A stretch of DNA of 64,000 bases from Leuctra nigra (taxonomy: Eukaryota; Arthropoda; Insecta; Plecoptera; Leuctridae): contig OW203773.1 of the NCBI GenBank assembly GCA_934045905.1, forward strand, positions 17,595,246-17,659,245, written 5' to 3'. Below, piece by piece: positions 55,172-64,000 of this stretch (position 1 is its first letter; each line of letters opens with the position of its first letter). The translations under genes were made by a program, and so were the position numbers. Under the pieces are notes generated by a model, which did no database searches, was not told the DNA's origin, and saw nothing but the letters and a program-made list of their open reading frames with translations.

Positions 55172-58100
55172 CTGAGGGATGACAAGATGATCGAAAATGC
55201 ATAAGTCCCAGAAGGTCAAGATCTCTAGAACCCCATATATTCTACCTATCTTGCCAGAAGGCAAGTTGAGCAGAATTTAAATGAAACAAGCTAGAGTTTG
55301 AATTTAGATAATCAGTTTGCTGGTTGCACGGTTAATGAGGGTAATTTTTAAACAGAAGTAAGTTGGATTTACTATTTGGGATGTGTTTGTAAGCTTCTTC
55401 TTTCATATACCCTTGTGCAAAATAAGAATGTTGCTATAGATACGCCCGTGTCTGGTACACTTTGATAAATAACACAGGTTCCTTGACAATTAATCCTCTT
55501 ACGTATAGGCCAAGGCCAAATTCTTCACGCGTCCGGCTGGGATCATCTTACATTTGAAGGGTACAGGTAAAGAACGCTTTAAGTCACATTCGGATGAAAC
55601 TGAGATAAAGGAAGTTTATTGTTGAAACTTGTATCTATCTTCCATACTAATCGATATTTCAATTGCGTTTTTCAAGACTTTGTGGCATTATTTTCTAAAA
55701 ACCGAGGGTATATTTTGAAAGCTCATAAAAAATCACTGTAAGATTACACCTTCAACTCATTTTTCAAAACTTACTCATATAGTGTTCTTTCGATTTACCC
55801 TTCATTTCACCAGATTGCAGGGAAACCTGACAATATACAACAATATGCTCTGGACCCTTATTCTAAAACTAAAAATTTTCCGTATTCGTCCCGAATCGAA
55901 TTCGTGAGAGACGAATCCGAGATATTGGTATTCTGCAAGACAATATTCAAAATGGCGACCCGGATTCGATTCGTGTCTGACAGGATCAGATTCGTCAGCT
56001 GTTTGCTCGCCGGATCGGGATAAAAGTTAGGTTATTTGGGCACTAAACTATACCAATAATTATTAATGTGTGTATATTTACTGTTATTTCTTCAAATAAT
56101 CGTCCAATAACTGTTTGAAATATACATAATATTATTACATACTTTCGTAATAATGTCCTGCTTCATTTTGAATGTTATGTGATGTGTCAAACACGGAGAG
56201 TTGATAAAATGACAAATGACAATCAAACCAATGTGTGAAGTATGTTCCGTACACCGTGATCAAAATTCTCTATTCTCATTGGTTACCGATACGTCGGTAA
56301 AACAAGAGTCTGCTATAAATGCATTATTTCGTGAGAATAGCGCGTCCCGATCCGTTTGCTGTTGTAGAATACGAAATGGAATCATATTCGGTTCAGCCGA
56401 ATTGGGAACACACGAATCTGATCCGGGACGAATCAGATTCGGCTCGGCCGAATACAAAAGTAAAGTTTTAGAATAAGGGTCCTGATCTAGTCGTATTTGA
56501 AATGTGTATTCATGCTCTAACCTTAAACAAGAGTGATATTATGGTCTTAATAAAACCAGGATCTGGTAACGAAGTTCGGCCTCGACGCAAGCACTCAGTG
56601 CTGCGGCTAGCAGTAAGTGATCACATTGAGCGGAATGCAATGAGTGTACAGTCACGGAAATACATTCGGTAAACGCTCCTTTCACCCTCCACCACAATCA
56701 AACAACTCTGCCAGTGTTACGGGTCGAGGGAGGTGGGGCATAAACTAACGTAAATCAATGGAAAGGGAGAATGAGCGTTTACCGAATATATTTCCGTGAG
56801 TGTACCTGCGACAAGACTGGCAACGGGACTCTTCATGACGCGGTAGTTGACGTCATGGGCGTCGACGCCGCCAGTCATGTGGCGCTGGAAGCGAGAGGAG
56901 ACGACCCACAGCTCGGGGACGCCCTGCTTGTTCTTGGTGACCTTGACCCCGGCGATAAACTGGAAGGCGATAGGGTCGTGGTCCAACTGTGAACATTGCA
57001 ATAGCTACATTATCCCACTGGCATAGTTTGCACGTGATGTCATCGCATTGTTGCCTGCTACAATCTTGATGGCACGCAGAATAGCTGTGACTCTCTGCTT
57101 TTTGACGATATTGTATAGTTAATGGGTAGGTCCTGGGAAATTGTATTGACTCCGGAGATATCTATCTTTAGTACGAAGAGGAATCCCTCACACCCCACCA
57201 ATGGACTGCCACCTTGACGCGGTGGTGGGGCTTAAGGGGCCGCCTCACATCACGAGTGTGTGTCCTAACTGAGTGCAGTCCAGGGTCGACCTAGTCCCAT
57301 GCCCTCCCCAAATTCGAGGGCCCCTCGGGCTGCCTCCCCACTCGAGATGGTGATCCCCCTGAAATCGGGTCCCATCGGCCCGAAGCCTCCCCCCGGTCTG
57401 TCCCCATTCTGAACAAGATTTCCCACCAGTTTCGTACCCCCCCGGATCGGGTCCGTTAGGTCGACCCCTCCCCATGTTCTCAACTAATCATCAACAAAGT
57501 TAAAAGTAAAAATAAATGTGCTCAATGTAACCTCGACGATGACGCACCGTTAAGCCAAATGAATCCCTCACATTACAAAAATGCATCGATTTACCTCAAT
57601 AAATTTATAAATCTGACCCGATTCAGGCAAAAAAAACATACTTGTGAGAAAGTGCCGTGGTGACGCTCTCTACGCTTTTAATACACCCTTAGAGATCGAC
57701 GCCATTAGGCTCAATGTGTCTGTACCTGGACGATGTTCTCCGGAATGTAGGGTTTTCTGGTGTTCCAGCAGTTGACTGAGAGTTTCGGCAGGACGCTGAA
57801 GAACAGGACTCCGTTATCGTCCATCGCCATTGACGCGGCTTGACCAGCCCGATGACCAGGCGAAGTCTACACAGACATATACATAGAGTTATGTAGTCAT
57901 ATACACAGACATAGAGTTAGATAGGAGAACCATTTAGCTTTTCCAATGGCAAGTTTCTGCTCGACATACATAGGAAAGACACGAAACGAAATGTGTCAAA
58001 GAAGCAGGAATAAAAAATCATGACATTTCCTTCAAGAAATTTGACAAATATTTACAAACACGTATAAATTGTCCGTAAATTGTAAATAACCTTTGAAATT

Positions 58101-61100
58101 AATGATAGATAAGTTTGTAAATTTACAAAATGTTGGTAGCGATGACCATTCAAAATTTGAAGTACATCGGCCAAACGGTTCCAGTTTGAAATTAAAAAAA
58201 AACATGATCCTGTTAAAAAATTACTTGCAGTAATTTTTATGAGCTATCTGAATATTTCCTCGGTTTTTAAAAAAATATTGCTACAAAGTCTTTAAAAAAC
58301 AATTAAAATATCGATCTGTATGGAAGATATACCTACAAGTTTCAACAAAAAACTTCGTTTATCTCAGTTTCATCCGAATGTGACTTATAACGTTCTTTCC
58401 CTATACTCTTCAAATACACATAGAAAGTGTTGTAAGCGTGACGTGGTGACGTTCGCTCAACTAGTTTAAAAAAGCTGAGGAGCTGTGCATATAGAAGCAG
58501 TAAACGGGCGAAGAGAACACGGTTATGATCGAAATGTTTTGGTTTGAGACTCACTTTGAACTCCCTCGGGACCAGATTCTGACCGCTGGCGAAGTTGGAT
58601 TTGTTCCTCATGATGTGCGTCGACACCCAAGACTCGACGTCGCTGGAGAGACTGTGGAAGTACAGGGTTCGATCCCTGTTGCCTTCCTTGGGAGACAGCG
58701 CCAAGGCCAGCACTCCTGTAATGGAATGCGTTAATGTTAGAGGTAGGAGAGACTGTGGAAGTACAGGGTTCGATCCCTGATGCCTTCCTTGGGAGACAGC
58801 GCCAAGGCCAGCACTCCTGTAATGGAATGCGTTAATGTTAGAGGTAGGAGAGACTGTGGAAGTAGAGGGTTCGATCCCTGTTGCCTTCCTTGGGAGACAA
58901 CGCCAAGGCCAGCACTCCTGTAATGGAATGCGTTAATGTTAGAGGTAGGAGAGACTGTGGAAGTACAGGGTTCGATCCCTGTTGCCTTCCTTGGGAGACA
59001 ACGCCAAGGCCAGCACTCCTGTAATGGAATGCGTTAATGTTAGAGGTAGGAGAGACTGTGGAAGTACAGGGTTCGATCCCTGTTGCCTTCCTTGGGAGAC
59101 AACGCCAAGGCCAGCACTCCTGTAATGGAATGCGTTAATGTTAGAGGTAGGAGAGACTGTGGAAGTAGAGGGTTCGATCCCTGATGCCTTCCTTGGGAGA
59201 CAGCGCCAAGGCCAGCACTCCTGTAATGGAATGCGTTAATGTTAGAGGTAGGAGAGACTGTGGAAGTAGAGGGTTTGATCCCTGATGCCTTCCTTGGGAG
59301 ACAGCGCCAAGGCCAGCTCTCCTGTAATGGAATGCGTTAATGTTAGAGGTAGGAGAGACTGTGGAAGTACAGGATTCGATCCCTAGTGCCTTCCTTGGGA
59401 GACAGCGCCAAGCCCAGCACTCCTGTAATGGAATGCGTTAATGTTAGAGGTAGGAGAGACTGTGGAAGTAGAGGGTTCGATCCCTGTTGCCTTCCTTGGG
59501 AGACAGCGCCAAGGCCAGCACTCCTGTAATGGAATGCGTTAATGTTAGAGGTAGGAGAGACTGTGGAAGTAGAGGGTTTGATCCCTGATGCCTTCCTTGG
59601 GAGACAGCGCCAAGGCCAGCACTCCTGTAATGGAATGCGTTAATGTTAGAGGTAGGAGAGACTGTGGAAGTACAGGATTCGATCCCTAGTGCCTTCCTTG
59701 GGAGACAGCGATGCGTTAATATTAAAGGTCGAGTACAAATAAGGCCCGGTCTTTCAATACTCTGCTTAAGTCTCAATTAGCTCTTAACAGTTAGTTAGTG
59801 GTCATTCTAGGAATGTTATTGGTTGTTGCCATGGCAATCTAGTCCTAATTGACTGTATAAATGTTAGCAAGGCATTGAAAGACCGGCCCTTAGTGCCTGA
59901 GCCAAGGAGGGTTCTTAAAGTTTCACTCTTCATGAGAAATTGTTCAAATTCGAACACTTATGAATATATAGCTTTTTTTTACTGTAACATGTCCTGAAAT
60001 AGTTGTCAACGTGTATTTTCTTCAACACGCTCGTTACAGTTCATCTTTCAGTTTACCTTTGGGACCATACAGAAAAAGACATGCTGATATTTTAAAAAGT
60101 ATTCAGCTGCTTAGCAGCCATAGGTTTCTTTAAAAACTACTATATCCTATATCAGTTGCTTTATATTCATCGTTCGTTGATGTTTTACGAGCTATTAGGG
60201 TTTTACTGCTCTTTCACATTTTTCTTATGAAAATTTCTACCATGTTACTGAGTTATGAACCACGGTCTTTTACAATTTGGGAAGTTTCAAGACGGCCGTG
60301 TTTATGACAGATAAAATGAGGGCGAAGTATGTTTGTTCGCTCACCGTCCATGAGGTCGAACTCGCTGCCTGCGATCTTGTAGAGCCCGAATGGCGGATAC
60401 GGGAACATCTCGTTGCTCTGGACTCTCCAGGACTCTCCAGCGTGCATGTCGTAGACCAGGATTCCGAACCCGGAGACGTCAGCGACATAGGCCACTGTCT
60501 TGGCGCACTTACTGCATCAGAGAGAAGGAGTTAGTGATCTTGTAGAGGATACGTTGCTCTGGACTCTCCAGGACTCTCCAGCGTGCATGTCGTAGACCAG
60601 GATTCCGAACCCGGAGACGTCAGCGACATAGGCCACTGTCTTGGCGCACTTACTGCAGACAGAGAGAAAGAGTTAGTGATCTTGTAGAGGATACGTTGCT
60701 CTGGACTCTCCAGGACTCTCCAGCGTGCATGTCGTAGACCAGGATTCCGAACCCGGAGACGTCAGCGACATAGGCCACTGTCTTGGCGCACTTACTGCAG
60801 ACAGAGAGAAGTAGTTAGTGATCTTGTAGAGGATACGTTGCTCTGGACTCTCCAGGACTCTCCAGCGTGCATGTCGTAGACCAGGATTCCGAACCCGGAG
60901 ACGTCAGCGACATAGGCCACTGTCTTGGCGCACTTACTGCAGACAGAGAGAAGGAGTTAGTGATCTTGTAGAGGATACGTTGCTCTGGACTCTCCAGGAC
61001 TCTCCAGCGTGCATGTCGTAGACCAGGATTCCGAACCCGGAGACGTCAGCGACATAGGCCACTGTCTTGGCGCACTTACTGCAGACAGAGAGAAGTAGTT

Positions 61101-64000
61101 AGTGATCTTGTAGAGGATACGTTGCTCTGGACTCTCCAGGACTCTCCAGCGTGCATGTCGTAGACCAGGATTCCGAACCCGGAGACGTCAGCGACATAGG
61201 CCACTGTCTTGGCGCACTTACTGCAGACAGAGAGAAGGAGTTAGTGATCTTGTAGAGGATACGTTGCTCTGGACTCTCCAGGACTCTCCAGCGTGCATGT
61301 CGTAGACCAGGATTCCGAACCCGGACACGTCAGCAACATAGGCCACTGTCTTGGCGCACTTACTGCAGACAGAGAGAAGTAGTTAGTGATCTTGTAGAGG
61401 ATACGTTGCTCTGGACTCTCCAGGACTCTCCAGCGTGCATGTCGTAGACCAGGATTCCGAACCCAGAGACGTCAGCGACATAGGCCACTGTCTTGGCGCA
61501 CTTACTGCAGACAGAGAGAAGGAGTTAAAGAGAAGTACATAGCATTTGTTTCTTCAGCTATGTTGATCAGCTAATGGCAATGATGAATGGACGGATTGAA
61601 GGTGGGAAGGAAGTGATTGTGACCTATTGCCTATTGGTACTGAATATTTCCAGCATTTTGCCTCTGGGAAGAGGGTAACTATTTTGGTGGAATACAATTT
61701 TGCAAAGTACGGCGTGTTTAAATATTGTTTAAAATTTTGAGATTTTAATATTAAGTTTTCCAACGTAACAGAAACAAACGATACCAAATACTTATAACAG
61801 TTTTCATAACTATTCGGAGACTTCGTACAGCATCCTTTTTCAGGGGGGATTAAAGAAGGTATAATAGTAACATAGAAATGTAATGTCCACACCAAAGGTT
61901 CATATTCCACAAGAACATCAAATATTTCTTGATGCCACTTCTTCACACGTGGAGAAAAGTGTTTGAGTAGGAATACCGACCCACTAATTTTTCATTTATA
62001 AATCCAAATAAAAGACTTAATGGCTGGTGAAAAAAGGGAATACTTGTATTTTATTGTGTTTTTGATGGATACAAATAAATGCATGTTCCCCCCGACTCAC
62101 TTGGCCGTGTCTCGGACTTCCACTGCAATGGTCGTCAACACCGTCTCCGCCTTGATGATGTTGGTGGGAAACTCGTATCTGTGCGCCAGTCTGTTCGTGT
62201 CCAGATCGAATATCACCAGCTGGGCGGGACAGATCCTGTTGACACCTGTTGCCACGTCCACGCTGCCGCCGATAGTGCCGGTGTCCACCACCCACAGGCG
62301 GCGACACTCGTCAATCTGTAGGAAGATGAGACGGATCACATGAGTCGAGATCGAATATCACCAGCTGGGCGGGACAGATCCTGTTGACACCTGTTGCCAC
62401 GTCCACGCTGCCGCCGATAGTGCCGGTGTCCACCACCCACAGGCGGCGACACTCGTCAATCTGTAGGAAGATGAGACGGATCACATGAGTGCAGATCGAA
62501 TATCACCAGCTGGGCGGGACAGATCCTGTTGACACCTGTTGCCACGTCCACGCTGCCGCCGATAGTGCCGGTGTCCACCACCCACAGGCGGCGACACTCG
62601 TCAATCTGTAGGAAGATAAGACGGATCACATGAGTGCAGATCGAATATCACCAGCTGGGCGGGACAGATCCTGTTGACACCTGTTGCGACGTCTACGCTG
62701 CCGCCGATAGTGCCGGTGTCCACCACCCACAGGCGGCGACACTCGTCAATCTGTAGGAAGATGAGACGGATCACATGAGTGCAGATCGAATATCACCAGC
62801 TGGGCGGGACAGATCCTGTTGACACCTGTTGCCACGTCCACGCTGCCGCCGATAGTGCCTGTGTCCACCACCCACAGGCGGCGACACTCGTCAATCTAGA
62901 TGAAGATACAAGATAAGCACACATGATGAAGTCGGAAATGTTTCCCTTTAATAGATTACAGAGCCGGTGTTTCAATGCTCCGACACAACCAATTGCTCAG
63001 TATAGACAATCATTGCACACAATCAACAATCATTGATTGTTGCCATAATCCCCATCAACTGTTTAAAATTAGCTGAGTCTTGAATAACTGGCCCTTATCT
63101 GTTTACATTTGTAGAGCTCAAGAATGCTTAGAAATGTTTAAGTTATAATCTATGCCCACAATTAACATCATGTAATGGGTAGTTTTGCAATTATACGTAA
63201 ATATAATTTTTGCCGTCGTAAAATTAATTTTTATATAAGACGTATTATAGTATTTGGGCCTCTAAAACGGGAGTGTTTTTCTCTTTAACACTTTGAAGCA
63301 CAGTGGTATTAAAAATATACCACATTAAAAAATCTCTTTCCCAATCATTAAAGCATGCTGGTATGAATTTAATACCACTTTTAATTTTTTGAATTTTGTC
63401 CATATAATTAATTGTTTTCCCACATTAGAAAATTACTAAATCGGGAATGCCACCACCCAGAAAGGGTATAATTACTCCACTGGTCTCTTCTTGAATTATC
63501 CACACTGTACAAACGAATCTTGGACCATAAAACATTGTGGTAAACGTAGTTGATAATCCATGTCTACTGCACTCACGTATGTCCTGAAGACTGATGTGAT
63601 GCCCTCACAGTCACCTTGTCTGTGATACCTCCAGTCAGGGTAGGGAGACAGCATGTTCTGGCCACGCTTGTCTACTTGTCCAGCCTAATGTCTACTGCAC
63701 TCACGTATGTCCTGAAGACTGATGTGATGCCCTCACAGTCACCTTGTCTGTCGTACCTCCAGTCAGGGTAGGGAGACAGCATGTTCTGGCCACGCTTGTC
63801 TTCTTGTCCAACCTAATGTCTACTGCACTCACGTATGTCCTGAAGACTGATGTGATGCCCTCACAGTCACCTTGTCTGTGGTACCTCCAGTCAGGGTAGG
63901 GAGACAGCATGTTCTGGCCACGCTTGTCTACTTGTCCAACCTAATGTCTACTGCACTCACGTATGTCCTGAAGACTGATGTGATGCCCTCACAGTCACCT
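54849..64000 (-). CDS. Yellow/MRJP family protein gene, 3' seven coding exons
   Basis: Yellow-family proteins are usually secreted, and several act in insect cuticle pigmentation. Exons in transcript order: A (ends 63577), B 62315-62101, C 60511-60345, D 58715-58555, E 57866-57726, F 56986-56806, G 55171-54849; all junction phases agree. Conserved MRJP words in order: LSPYPDW, GITSVFR, IDECRRLWVVDTG, AQLVIFDL, AYVADVSGFGILVYD, SWRV, FDLMDG, VLALALSP, LYFHSLSS, MDDNGVLFF, NCWNT, PELWVVSSRFQRHMTG, NYRV. Exon G is a Gly/Ser/Pro-rich tail of ~107 residues ending in an (SG)n tract. The start, signal peptide and promoter lie past the window end. Exons A-D are each flanked by arrays of partial copies of themselves. 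The member of the family cannot be assigned from what is seen. Confidence 0.92.
55852..56482. mobile_element. MITE with GGACCCTTATTCTAAAACT ends, in yellow intron F-G
   Basis: GGACCCTTATTCTAAAACT at 55852 is the complement of AGTTTTAGAATAAGGGTCC ending at 56482. Inner GATTCG/CGAATC words are mirrored around an AT-rich centre. Confidence 0.8.
56652..56799. mobile_element. MITE abutting the exon F splice donor
   Basis: TCACGGAAATACATTCGGTA at 56652 is mirrored by TACCGAATATATTTCCGTGA ending at 56799. GTGTAC flanks both sides (56644-56649 and 56800-56805). On the minus strand the right-hand copy is GTACAC, the first six intron bases of exon F's donor. Confidence 0.75.
56806..56986 (-). CDS. Yellow-family gene, exon F
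   Basis: 60 codons plus 1 nt: LDHDPIAFQFIAGVKV, ELWVVSSRFQRHMTG, DVNYRVMKSPVASLVA. Acceptor AATGTTCACAG, donor GTACAC. Confidence 0.93.
57193..57572. mobile_element. Non-LTR-type insertion with 12-bp target duplication
   Basis: GC-rich insert between perfect GAATCCCTCACA copies (57181-57192 and 57561-57572). It begins with a GGACTGCCACCTTGACGCGG-type 5' sequence, known from LINE-like elements, and ends with GACGCACCGTTAAGCCAAAT, similar to the SINE 3' end GCGACGTTAAGCC. The length of the duplication fits target-primed reverse transcription. It lies in yellow intron E-F. Confidence 0.8.
57726..57866 (-). CDS. Yellow-family gene, exon E
   Basis: 47 codons in phase 0: HRAGQAASMAMDDNGVLFFS, then VNCWNTRKPYIPENIVQ. 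Acceptor GTCTGTGTAG, donor GTACAG. Confidence 0.92.
58555..58715 (-). CDS. Yellow-family gene, exon D (intact copy)
   Basis: 2 nt plus 53 codons: VLALALSPKEGNRDRTLYFH, SLSSDVESWVSTHIMRNK, REFK. Acceptor CCATTACAG, donor GTGAGTC. Its first ~68 nt and the acceptor are repeated ten more times upstream in the transcript. Confidence 0.93.
58648..59712 (-). repeat. Exon D acceptor array, 101-bp unit, 11 copies
   Basis: The exon word GAGACTGTGGAAGTA (plus strand) recurs every 101 bp from 58648 to 59658. On the minus strand each unit has TTAACGCATTCCATTACAG, then the first ~68 nt of exon D, joined at AGTCTCTCC to intron sequence TACCTCTAACA. The copy at 58648 is the intact exon; the copy at 59658 has lost its acceptor by a short deletion. 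Copies differ by a few bases only. Confidence 0.95.
59740..59892. mobile_element. Palindromic MITE in yellow intron C-D
   Basis: AAGGCCCGGTCTTTCAATAC is mirrored by GCATTGAAAGACCGGCCCTT; similar ends at 62958-63100 and traces near 47400-47680. Non-coding. Confidence 0.72.
60345..60511 (-). CDS. Yellow-family gene, exon C (intact copy)
   Basis: 1 nt, 55 codons and 1 nt: CAKTVAYVADVSGFGILVYD, GESWRVQSNEMFPYPPFGLY, GSEFDLMDG. Acceptor CTCTCTGATGCAG, donor GTGAGC. Confidence 0.93.
60536..61529 (-). repeat. Exon C acceptor array, 142-bp unit, seven extra copies
   Basis: GATCTTGTAGAGGATACG starts at 60536, 60678, 60820, 60962, 61104, 61246 and 61388, exactly 142 bp apart. Each unit holds the acceptor (TCTCTCTGTCTGCAG on minus) and the 5' part of exon C. 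All seven share two 11-bp deletions absent from the intact exon. A GAAGTAG/GAAGGAG difference alternates from copy to copy, so the later growth unit was a 284-bp dimer. Confidence 0.95.
61564..61672 (-). mobile_element. SINE fragment in yellow intron B-C
   Basis: On the minus strand it matches the body of the 49239 SINE: AAATGCTGGAA, CCAATAGGCAATAGG, CTTCCCACCTTC and CATTCATCATTGCC. Heavily decayed. Confidence 0.6.
62101..62315 (-). CDS. Yellow-family gene, exon B (intact copy)
   Basis: 71 codons plus 2 nt: IDECRRLWVVDTGTIGG, CPAQLVIFDLDTNRLAHRYE, FPTNIIKAETVLTTIAVEV. Acceptor CTTCCTACAG, donor GTGAGTC. Confidence 0.94.
62349..62900 (-). repeat. Exon B acceptor array, 145-bp unit, four extra copies
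   Basis: GATCGAATATCACCAGCTGG occurs at 62204 (intact exon), 62349, 62494, 62639 and 62784, spacing 145 bp. Each unit holds the acceptor CTTCCTACAG and about 112 nt of exon B, joined at GATCT to intron sequence CATGTGATCCGTC. The outermost copy has a diverged polypyrimidine tract. Confidence 0.95.
62958..63100. mobile_element. Palindromic MITE in yellow intron A-B
   Basis: GAGCCGGTGTTTCAATGCTC near 62961 and a GAATAACTGGCCCTTA end near 63082-63098 resemble the termini of the element at 59740; internal CAATCATTG palindromes. Diverged. Confidence 0.5.
63101..63560. other. Yellow intron A-B, AT-rich
   Basis: AT-rich intronic sequence with no feature I can name. Confidence 0.5.
63561..64000 (-). 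repeat. Exon A donor array, 128-bp unit, at least four copies
   Basis: TGTCTACTGCACTCACGTAT starts at 63561, 63689, 63817 and 63945; the array runs off the window. On the minus strand each unit encodes the exon end (RGQNMLSPYPDWRYHRQGDC, EGITSVFRTY), the donor GTGAGTGC and ~14 nt of intron. Copies differ by single bases. Which copy is the true exon A cannot be decided from this window. Confidence 0.93.
63577..63689 (-). CDS. Yellow-family gene, exon A, 3'-most copy (partial)
   Basis: Reads LDKQVDKRGQNMLSPYPDWR, then QGDCEGITSVFRTY, to the donor GTGAGTG (complement of 63571-63576). It joins in phase to IDECRRLW of exon B. The 5' limit is unclear because the exon is embedded in the tandem array. 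Confidence 0.75.

Noticed and set aside
54880..55182. Plus-strand Pro/Asp-rich 100-codon frame
   Set aside because: Antisense of the Gly/Ser-rich tail in yellow exon G, whose acceptor phase fits exon F.
58648..59712. Repeated GGTTCGATCCC, a tRNA/SINE B-box look-alike
   Set aside because: It is the complement of the yellow exon D codons for NRDRT; there is no A box or tRNA fold.

Overview
The window looks like AT-rich insect nuclear DNA. Introns are short to very long, with GT/AG junctions that can be read directly. A Yellow/major royal jelly protein (MRJP) family gene, a family essentially known from insects, is unmistakable. The rest is dense in small inverted-repeat transposons and tRNA-derived SINEs. 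I cannot fix the order; Hemiptera or another large-genome group is only a guess.

Layout. 1-14.4 kb holds no gene I can support: a 465-bp hAT-type MITE, a ~300-bp satellite with long G runs, a ~500-bp direct repeat and several palindromic elements. 14.4-15.9 kb is a C2H2 zinc-finger gene of 472 codons with ten fingers, two of them missing the last histidine. 16-26.5 kb is a transposon graveyard: TTAA/TTAT-flanked palindromes, a TA-flanked element, SINEs, a LINE tail and a 1.65-kb inverted repeat. 26.6-30.3 kb is HMG-box gene 1 (three coding exons, 144 aa). 31.0-47.3 kb is a paralogous HMG-box gene 2 (four inferred coding exons, 164 aa) in the same orientation; its 14-kb first intron contains a dead PIF/Harbinger transposase and a 9-kb array. 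48.3-50.3 kb is a leucine-rich-repeat pseudogene broken by a SINE, a hAT-like MITE, a stop and a frameshift. About 51.9-52.5 kb on the minus strand has a CCAAT/TATA/Inr promoter and a possible non-coding transcript. 54.8 kb to the window end is a Yellow/MRJP family gene on the minus strand; seven coding exons are resolved with consistent phases, and its 5' end lies beyond the window.

The main discovery candidate is a recurring structure. Seven separate exon ends in three genes have been locally amplified into tandem arrays, and each repeat unit carries one splice site plus part of the adjoining exon. They are a 5' splice site in HMG1 exon 2 (19 copies, mostly 88 bp), HMG2 exon 3 (5 copies, 76 bp) and yellow exon A (at least 4 copies, 128 bp); and a 3' splice site in HMG2 exon 2 (about 70 copies over 9 kb), yellow exon B (5 copies, 145 bp), exon C (8 copies, 142 bp) and exon D (11 copies, 101 bp). 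Where both ends can be seen, the intact exon sits at the exon-side end, so the array lies on the intron side as a ladder of decoy splice sites. None of the fixed unit lengths is a multiple of three. I know of no described system of this kind; assembly artefact must be excluded first.

The two HMG-box proteins (short acidic or polar start, one HMG box split by a phase-0 intron, Lys/Arg/Glu-rich tail) are probably nuclear chromatin proteins. The zinc-finger protein is probably a DNA-binding regulator. The Yellow protein is probably secreted. No functional link between them is visible.
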